Assembly: GCF_944324935.1 (NCBI RefSeq)
Contig: NZ_CALUYG010000026.1
Coordinates: forward strand, 1 to 38,988
DNA: 38,988 nucleotides
Source: an uncultured Desulfovibrio sp.
Lineage (GTDB): Bacteria; Desulfobacterota; Desulfovibrionia; Desulfovibrionales; Desulfovibrionaceae
Direction: 5' to 3'
Part shown: one piece after another, positions 34,966 to 38,988 of the stretch
Position numbering within the stretch: the stretch's first letter is position 1
Layout of the letters: every line of letters begins with the position of its first letter
Made by a program: the position numbers and the translations under genes
The notes under the pieces: model-generated
What the model was told of the DNA's origin: nothing
What the model saw: the letters and a program-made list of their open reading frames with translations, nothing else
Database searches by the model: none

Positions 34966-37323
34966 ATGTTCGCGCATATCGCCCTGTTCAGTCCCCCTTA
35001 CGCTACGCTGACCTATGAGCTGCCGTCGTATTTCCCGGCGGACTTCTGGTCGGCGGGCCTGCGCGTCGCTGTGCCGCTGGGCCGGGGGACGCTGCGGGCC
35101 GGCGTGCTGCTGGGGACGGAAGAGGCGGCGGCGCTGCCGGCGGGCGTCGCCTGCAAGCGGCTGGCCTGGCCGCTGGAGACGGCCCCCCTGCTGTCGGGCG
35201 AGCTGCTGGCGCTCGCGCGGGATCTGGCCTCCCGTCAGGGGCTCGGCATGGGCAGCGTGCTCGGGCATGTGCTGCCGCAGGGGCTGCGGCTGACGCGTAT
35301 CCGCCTGCGCGAGCTCGGCGGGGAGACCGCGTCGGCGGGACGCACCTGGAGCCTGCATGACATCTGCGCCGCACCGGAAGCGGAACAGGCGCGGCTGGCC
35401 GAGGCGCTGCTCTGCGGCCGTGCCCGCCTGCTGCCGCCGGGGCAGGACGCGGCGGAAGAGGAGCGCCTCCGCCTTTTGACGGATCCGCCGTGGCCGGTAC
35501 GACCTTCGGCGGCCCGACAGATCGCCATCCTCGACCTCCTGCATGAGCGGGGCGACGTGAGTCGTCGCCAGCTGGCCCGCGCGCTGCCCGGTTCCGCCAC
35601 GGCCCTGCGGGCCCTGCTGGCCGCCGGGCTGGTGGAGCTCGTGCACGCGGCGGACGAAGACCGGGAAGAGGAAGCGCTTTTGCCGCCGCCCCCGGCCCCG
35701 TTCGCACTCAATGCCGCCCAGCAGGCCGCCCTGTCCGACATGATCGGCGCGCTGGGAGCCGGACAGCCGGCAACGCGTCTGCTCTACGGCGTGACCGGCA
35801 GCGGCAAGACGGCCGTCTATCTGGAGCTGGCGCGCCATTGTCTGACGCACGGGCGCAGCGTCCTCCTGCTGGCGCCGGAGGTGGCGCTGGCCCACAAGCT
35901 GCGGCGCGACGCCGCCCAGGTGCTGCCGCATATGCCGGTCTACCTCTACCACGGCTACCAGACGCCACGGCGCAGGGAGGAGCTCTTTCGGGCGCTGGCC
36001 CGGCATGAGGGCCCCTGCCTCGTGGTGGGGACGCGCTCCGCCCTCTTCCTTCCCCTGTCGCATCTGGGCTGCGTGATCCTGGATGAGGAGCACGACACGT
36101 CCTTCAAGCAGGACGAGGGCCTGCCCTATCAGGCCAAGGAAGTGGCCTGGTTCCGGGTCGGCCAGTGCAAGGGCCTGCTGGTGCTTGGCTCGGCCACGCC
36201 GGACATCAAGACCTTTTATGCCGTGGAACAGGGAAAGCTCGCCATGCTGCGCCTGCCGCAGCGGGTGGGGGGCCGTCCGCTGCCGCCGGTGGAGCTCGTG
36301 GACATCGGGCCACTCTCCTGCCGGCCGCAGGAAAACGGCCTGCTGGCCCCGCAGAGCGAAGCCGCCCTGCGCGAGGTGGTGGCGCGCGGGGAACAGGCGG
36401 TGGTGCTGCTCAACCGACGCGGATATGCGCCGCTCATGTTCTGTCAGGACTGCAAAAGCACACTGAAATGCCCGCATTGCCAGATCGGCCTGGCCTACCA
36501 CAAAGGGCGGGAAAAGCTGGTCTGCCATTATTGCGGCTTCAGCCTGCCGTTCCCTTCCCCCTGTCCTGCCTGCAAGAGCATGAATTTCCTGCCGCTGGGC
36601 GAAGGGACGGAAAAACTGGCCGAGAGCCTCTCGGTGCTGGCCGGCAGGCCCGTCCTGCGGCTAGACAGGGACAGTACGCGCCGCCCCGGCCATATGGAGG
36701 AGATCCTTGCCGCCTTTGCCCGGCGGGAATCGCCGCTGCTCGTGGGCACGCAGATGCTGTCCAAGGGACACCATTTCCCCGGCGTGACCCTTGTGGTGGT
36801 GGCGGACGGCGATCTGGGCCTGAACCTGCCGGACTACCGGGCCGCGGAGCGGACCTTCCAGCTGCTGGTGCAGTCGGCAGGCCGGGCAGGCCGCGGCGAG
36901 ATGCCGGGCCGGGTGCTCATCCAGACGCGGGACGCCGGGCATTACTGCTGGCAGTATGTGCAGCGGGGAGATTACGAAGGCTTCTATGCCGAGGAGCTGG
37001 CCCGTCGCCGCAAATACGCCTATCCGCCCTTCGTGCGGCTGGCGCTGGTGCGGCTCTCGTATGCCGTGGAAGACGGCAGGGGCCCGGAACGCCTGGGGGC
37101 CGCGGGCAGGCTGCTGCGTGAGGCGGCGGGACGGGAGGGGGTACGCCTGCTGGGGCCGGCGCCCGCGCCGCTCGCCGTCCTGCGGGGCCGCCGGCGCTTC
37201 CACTGTCTGCTCAAGGGGGCGGACTGGCGCGGCATCCGGCAGGTGTTCGCGGCCCTTGTCCGGGACAGGGAGGCCGTGCATCTGCGACCCTTCCTGGACC
37301 TCGATCCGGTCAACATGCTGTAA
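34966..37323 (+). CDS. priA: Primosomal protein N' (PriA helicase)
   Basis: A 3'-5' helicase that recognises stalled forks and restarts replication; 785 residues. The N-terminal 3' DNA-binding domain starts at HIALFSPPYATLTYELP. The helicase core has LLYGVTGSGKTAVYLEL (Walker A), the VILDEEHDTSFKQ box, and LVLGSATPDIKTF. Eight cysteines in CxxC pairs (CQDC, CPHC, CHYC, CPAC) form the two-zinc region. It continues with LLVGTQMLSKGHHFPGV and QSAGRAGRGEMPGRVLIQT. No good ribosome-binding site is seen before the ATG. It stands alone between terminators. Confidence 0.96.
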   Translation: MFAHIALFSPPYATLTYELPSYFPADFWSAGLRVAVPLGRGTLRAGVLLGTEEAAALPAGVACKRLAWPLETAPLLSGELLALARDLASRQGLGMGSVLGHVLPQGLRLTRIRLRELGGETASAGRTWSLHDICAAPEAEQARLAEALLCGRARLLPPGQDAAEEERLRLLTDPPWPVRPSAARQIAILDLLHERGDVSRRQLARALPGSATALRALLAAGLVELVHAADEDREEEALLPPPPAPFALNAAQQAALSDMIGALGAGQPATRLLYGVTGSGKTAVYLELARHCLTHGRSVLLLAPEVALAHKLRRDAAQVLPHMPVYLYHGYQTPRRREELFRALARHEGPCLVVGTRSALFLPLSHLGCVILDEEHDTSFKQDEGLPYQAKEVAWFRVGQCKGLLVLGSATPDIKTFYAVEQGKLAMLRLPQRVGGRPLPPVELVDIGPLSCRPQENGLLAPQSEAALREVVARGEQAVVLLNRRGYAPLMFCQDCKSTLKCPHCQIGLAYHKGREKLVCHYCGFSLPFPSPCPACKSMNFLPLGEGTEKLAESLSVLAGRPVLRLDRDSTRRPGHMEEILAAFARRESPLLVGTQMLSKGHHFPGVTLVVVADGDLGLNLPDYRAAERTFQLLVQSAGRAGRGEMPGRVLIQTRDAGHYCWQYVQRGDYEGFYAEELARRRKYAYPPFVRLALVRLSYAVEDGRGPERLGAAGRLLREAAGREGVRLLGPAPAPLAVLRGRRRFHCLLKGADWRGIRQVFAALVRDREAVHLRPFLDLDPVNML

Positions 37324-37366
37324 CGGCGTGCGACGCCGGACAGCGGCATGCCTGGAGAGCATGCCG
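37324..37366 (+). terminator. Tandem hairpins after priA
   Basis: CGGCGT/ACGCCG (37324-37329 with 37333-37338) is followed by CGGCATGC/GCATGCCG (37344-37351 with 37359-37366, 7-base loop). The first arm starts directly after the stop codon. Neither has a T tract. Confidence 0.5.
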
Positions 37367-37445
37367 TATCCGCAGCAAACCGCATCACAGCCGCAGGAGC
37401 GGGGCGCGCGTCACGCGGGGCTGGCCGCCTACGCCGTTATTTCCG

Positions 37446-37473
37446 TTGACAAGAGTGCAACTTTAAGTAAGAC
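37446..37473 (+). promoter_or_regulatory. Promoter candidate for the outer-membrane protein gene
   Basis: TTGACA (37446-37451) with TAAGAC (37468-37473) 16 bases on, within an A+T-rich patch 45-70 bases before the ATG. The -35 is perfect and the -10 is 3/6. Confidence 0.45.
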
Positions 37474-37516
37474 TTTAACTTTCGGTGCATCTGAAAAACC
37501 TTTTGGAGGAAAGAAC

Positions 37517-38176
37517 ATGAAACGCACCCTTGTTGCCCTGTTCCTTCTGGCCGTCCTGGCCATGCCCGCCCTGGCCAAAGCGGAAGGCATGTACCTTGCT
37601 CCCAAGTTCCTGATGAGCATCCAGAACACGGGGACGACGGAACGCAGCGCCGGTCTTGCCGGTTCCGGCATCGACGAGTACTCGCAGTTCACCCTTGGCG
37701 GCGCGCTGGCCGCGGGCTACGACTTCTGGCCCATGCACATGGTGCCGCTGCGCGCGGAACTGGAATTCGCCATGCGCGGCAACAGCGAGACCTCGTGGGA
37801 GGGGAATCTCGGTAATGTGAAGGGCTCCTGGAACCAGTCCACGCTCTTTGCCAACCTGTACTGGGACATCCACAACGATACCCCCTTCACCCCCTGGATC
37901 GGCGCCGGTCTGGGTCTTGCCTTCACCTACGCCGGCTATGATGTGCACTACGGCGGCACCAACATGTCCATGGACGACCGCTTCACCAACTTCGCCTGGA
38001 ACGTGGGCGCCGGCGTGGCCTACAACGTCAATGAAAACTTCACCATCGACGCCGGCTACCGCTATGTGGACTTCGGCTACAACGAAGTGAGCGGCTACGC
38101 CAACGGCCGCAAGTACGAAGTGGGCGTCCGTCCCTACAACCACGAATTCATGGTCGGTCTGCGCTTCGGTTTCTAA
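37517..38176 (+). CDS. Small outer-membrane beta-barrel protein
   Basis: A 219-residue secreted protein. A clear signal peptide (MKRTLVALFLLAVLAMPALA, cleaved after ALA or AKA) is followed by alternating amphipathic strands with many Tyr, Trp, Gly and Asn residues: GGALAAGYDFWP, TLFANLYWDIHNDTPFTPW, IGAGLGLAFTYAGYDV, FTIDAGYRYVDFGYNEV. It ends HEFMVGLRFGF with a terminal Phe, as expected for BAM-inserted barrels. It is like the eight-stranded OmpA/Opa-type surface proteins. GGAGGA precedes the ATG. It is monocistronic with a terminator; function may be adhesion or a structural barrel, not determinable here. Confidence 0.85.
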   Translation: MKRTLVALFLLAVLAMPALAKAEGMYLAPKFLMSIQNTGTTERSAGLAGSGIDEYSQFTLGGALAAGYDFWPMHMVPLRAELEFAMRGNSETSWEGNLGNVKGSWNQSTLFANLYWDIHNDTPFTPWIGAGLGLAFTYAGYDVHYGGTNMSMDDRFTNFAWNVGAGVAYNVNENFTIDAGYRYVDFGYNEVSGYANGRKYEVGVRPYNHEFMVGLRFGF

Positions 38177-38204
38177 GCCGACAGCCCGGTACCAGCCGCT
38201 TTTG

Positions 38205-38240
38205 CAAGGGCCTGTTCCGTTCGTGACGGACAGGCCCTTG
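38205..38240 (+). terminator. Terminator of the outer-membrane protein gene
   Basis: CAAGGGCCTGT (38205-38215) is perfectly complementary to ACAGGCCCTTG (38230-38240). Inner CCGT/ACGG pairing extends the stem past a one-base bulge. The T content after it is modest. Confidence 0.75.
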
Positions 38241-38379
38241 TCGTCGTGTGACGGCTCAGGAGGAGAGTGGCCGTCCGCACGAAAGCGGCCGGGCGGCCGT
38301 TCGCTGTGACAGGGGCTGGGGGGCATATCCGGCAGATTGTAAATTGAAAGTTAACAGGGGGCTTGCCAAAAAAAGAAAG

Positions 38380-38435
38380 CCCCATGACAGTTGTTTTGCA
38401 AGCAAACACCGCAACAACGAGGAACTGTCATGGGG
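38380..38435 (+). promoter_or_regulatory. Hairpin enclosing the IS30 transposase start
   Basis: CCCCATGACAGTT (38380-38392) is exactly complementary to AACTGTCATGGGG (38423-38435), a 13-bp stem with a 30-base loop. The right arm contains the transposase ATG (38430-38432) and the GAGG ribosome-binding site ends just before it. Folding would hide the start codon in transcripts that read in from outside. Confidence 0.7.
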
Positions 38436-38822
38436 CAAAAACATCTTACCAAAACTCACAGAGAAATCATGGAGCGGCTTCCGGGGAAAAAATCCCTCAG
38501 GAGCATTGCCGAGCTCCTCGACTACAGCCCAGCGGCCATTTCAAGGGAAGTCCGGCGAAACGCCAAGAAAAACGGCAGGTATGATGCACAGGCCGCTCAA
38601 AGGCGGGCCGACTGGCGTGCCTCAAAAGATAAGAACGCGGGAAAGCGGACGGCTTTTCTTACCGCCAAAAGTATGTATCGCTGGATCAGCAAGGATTCCA
38701 GGAAGTATGAAAAGAAGAAGCCCTTCAGAGGTTTTTTTCGATACCTTCGCCACAAACGCCCTGGGAAACGTCTTATTCATGGTAAAAAATGCGCTTTTCC
38801 AGCACTTCCCCGCATAAGAGAA
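38430..38822 (+). pseudogene. IS30-family transposase, internally deleted and truncated
   Basis: The ATG at 38430 begins a typical IS30 helix-turn-helix: MGQKHLTKTHREIMERL, then SIAELLDYSPAAISREVRRN, followed by AQAAQRRADW. After TAFLT near 38665 it jumps directly to SMYRWISKDSRKYEKKKPF and FFRYLRHKRPGKR, a segment that in intact IS30 transposases comes some 50-60 residues later, so an internal deletion is inferred. The DDE catalytic domain is missing. IS30 similarity ends near PALPRI (about 38818); beyond it the frame stays open through foreign sequence to the window end. Not functional. Confidence 0.75.
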
Positions 38823-38840
38823 CACCCGGCATATTTATTG

Positions 38841-38988
38841 CTATATAAGTTTTCTCCAAAGAATACAGGCCAAAGCAAGGTAAAGCAGTCCCATAAAATT
38901 GACGAGGTAATAACAGTAGCGAGTGTGCAGACTCCGAAAACCCTTCAGCCAGGCAAATGTCCGCTCCACTACCCAGCGGCGGGCTGGA
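38841..38988 (-). CDS. IS5-family transposase, C-terminal end (cut by window edge)
   Basis: The last 48 codons of a transposase on the minus strand, stop TAG at 38841-38843. The sequence ARRWVVERTFAWLKGFRSLH followed by TRYCYYLVNFMGLLYLALAC is the conserved C-terminal segment of IS5-type (DDE_Tnp_1) transposases, with Glu of VVERTFAW as the last catalytic acid. The rest of the element lies to the right of the window. Its left end is probably near 38818-38830, inside the IS30 remnant, which it interrupts. Confidence 0.82.
   Translation of the reverse strand, partial: PARRWVVERTFAWLKGFRSLHTRYCYYLVNFMGLLYLALACILWRKLI

Larger units (their letters stand above)
38338..38822 (+). mobile_element. 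IS30-family element remnant (left part)
   Basis: The A+T-rich sequence starting near 38338 (TGTAAATTGAAAGTTAACAG) looks like an insertion-sequence end and is followed by a transposase reading frame of IS30 type. Codon use and G+C (many AAA, lower G+C) differ sharply from the chromosome. The exact left terminus and any target duplication cannot be fixed because the right end is missing. The IS30-like sequence stops at about 38822, where an IS5-type element begins. Confidence 0.65.

Noticed and set aside
33922-36528. Minus-strand frame of 868 codons opposite galU and priA
   Set aside because: Antisense to two identified genes and crosses their terminator.

Overview
The window is 39 kb of a high-G+C chromosome, dense with short-gapped or overlapping genes. 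It most likely comes from a Desulfovibrionaceae sulfate reducer, genus Desulfovibrio or a close relative. This rests on several things: a porin of the kind I know from Desulfovibrio; a TrmD fused to a second SPOUT methyltransferase domain; an incomplete mannose-type PTS (EI, HPr, IID only); a selenocysteine tRNA; a YeiH-type putative sulfur-oxyanion exporter with a LysR regulator; and the ftsH-folP-cdaA-cdaR-glmM order. Assignment is from recognised protein sequence and gene order only; no search was run.

Layout. 1-1262 (-): 3'-truncated guaB with a near-consensus promoter. 1438-3272 (+): porin with its own promoter, a structured leader and a strong terminator. 3451-6139 (+): ffh, rpsP, khpA, rimM (protein targeting and ribosome maturation). 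6163-6700: gene-free. 6701-7564 (+): mutM, convergent with the leftward operon cysteine hydrolase / unknown protein / CstA transporter (10642 to 7747). 10643-10969: gene-free, with an inverted repeat and a dispersed repeat. 21185 to 10970 (-): a long leftward cluster trmD, rplS, rnhB, small unknown ORF, yraN, rsmI, PTS IID, HPr, EI, smpB, comEC. Upstream of it, also leftward, are a macro-domain gene and an Sfp-type phosphopantetheinyl transferase. 22831-24895: divergent yeiH-like exporter and LysR regulator. 24896-25350: bidirectional terminator and the second copy of the dispersed repeat. 25351-26313 (-): lipoprotein gene, then selC (tRNA-Sec) with its own promoter and terminator. 26377-34883 (+): ftsH, folP, a GGDEF diguanylate cyclase, cdaA, cdaR, glmM, galU. 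34966-37366 (+): priA. 37446-38240 (+): small outer-membrane beta-barrel protein. 38338-38988: an internally deleted IS30-type element interrupted by an IS5-type element that runs off the window.

How the parts relate. Most of the window is housekeeping: translation and RNA modification, DNA repair and restart, nucleotide and folate synthesis, envelope precursors and membrane quality control. Second-messenger control is notable, because a c-di-GMP cyclase gene sits directly before the c-di-AMP cyclase/regulator pair and glmM. The ffh-rpsP-khpA-rimM block and the trmD-rplS block, usually contiguous, are separated and in opposite orientation. Inverting the roughly 15 kb between about 6.14 and 21.2 kb would rejoin them, so a local inversion is the simplest explanation.

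No CRISPR array, prophage, toxin-antitoxin pair or recognisable defence system is present. The least explained items are the 197-residue protein coupled to cstA, the dispersed repeat that ends beside stop codons, and the diguanylate cyclase in the cdaA operon.
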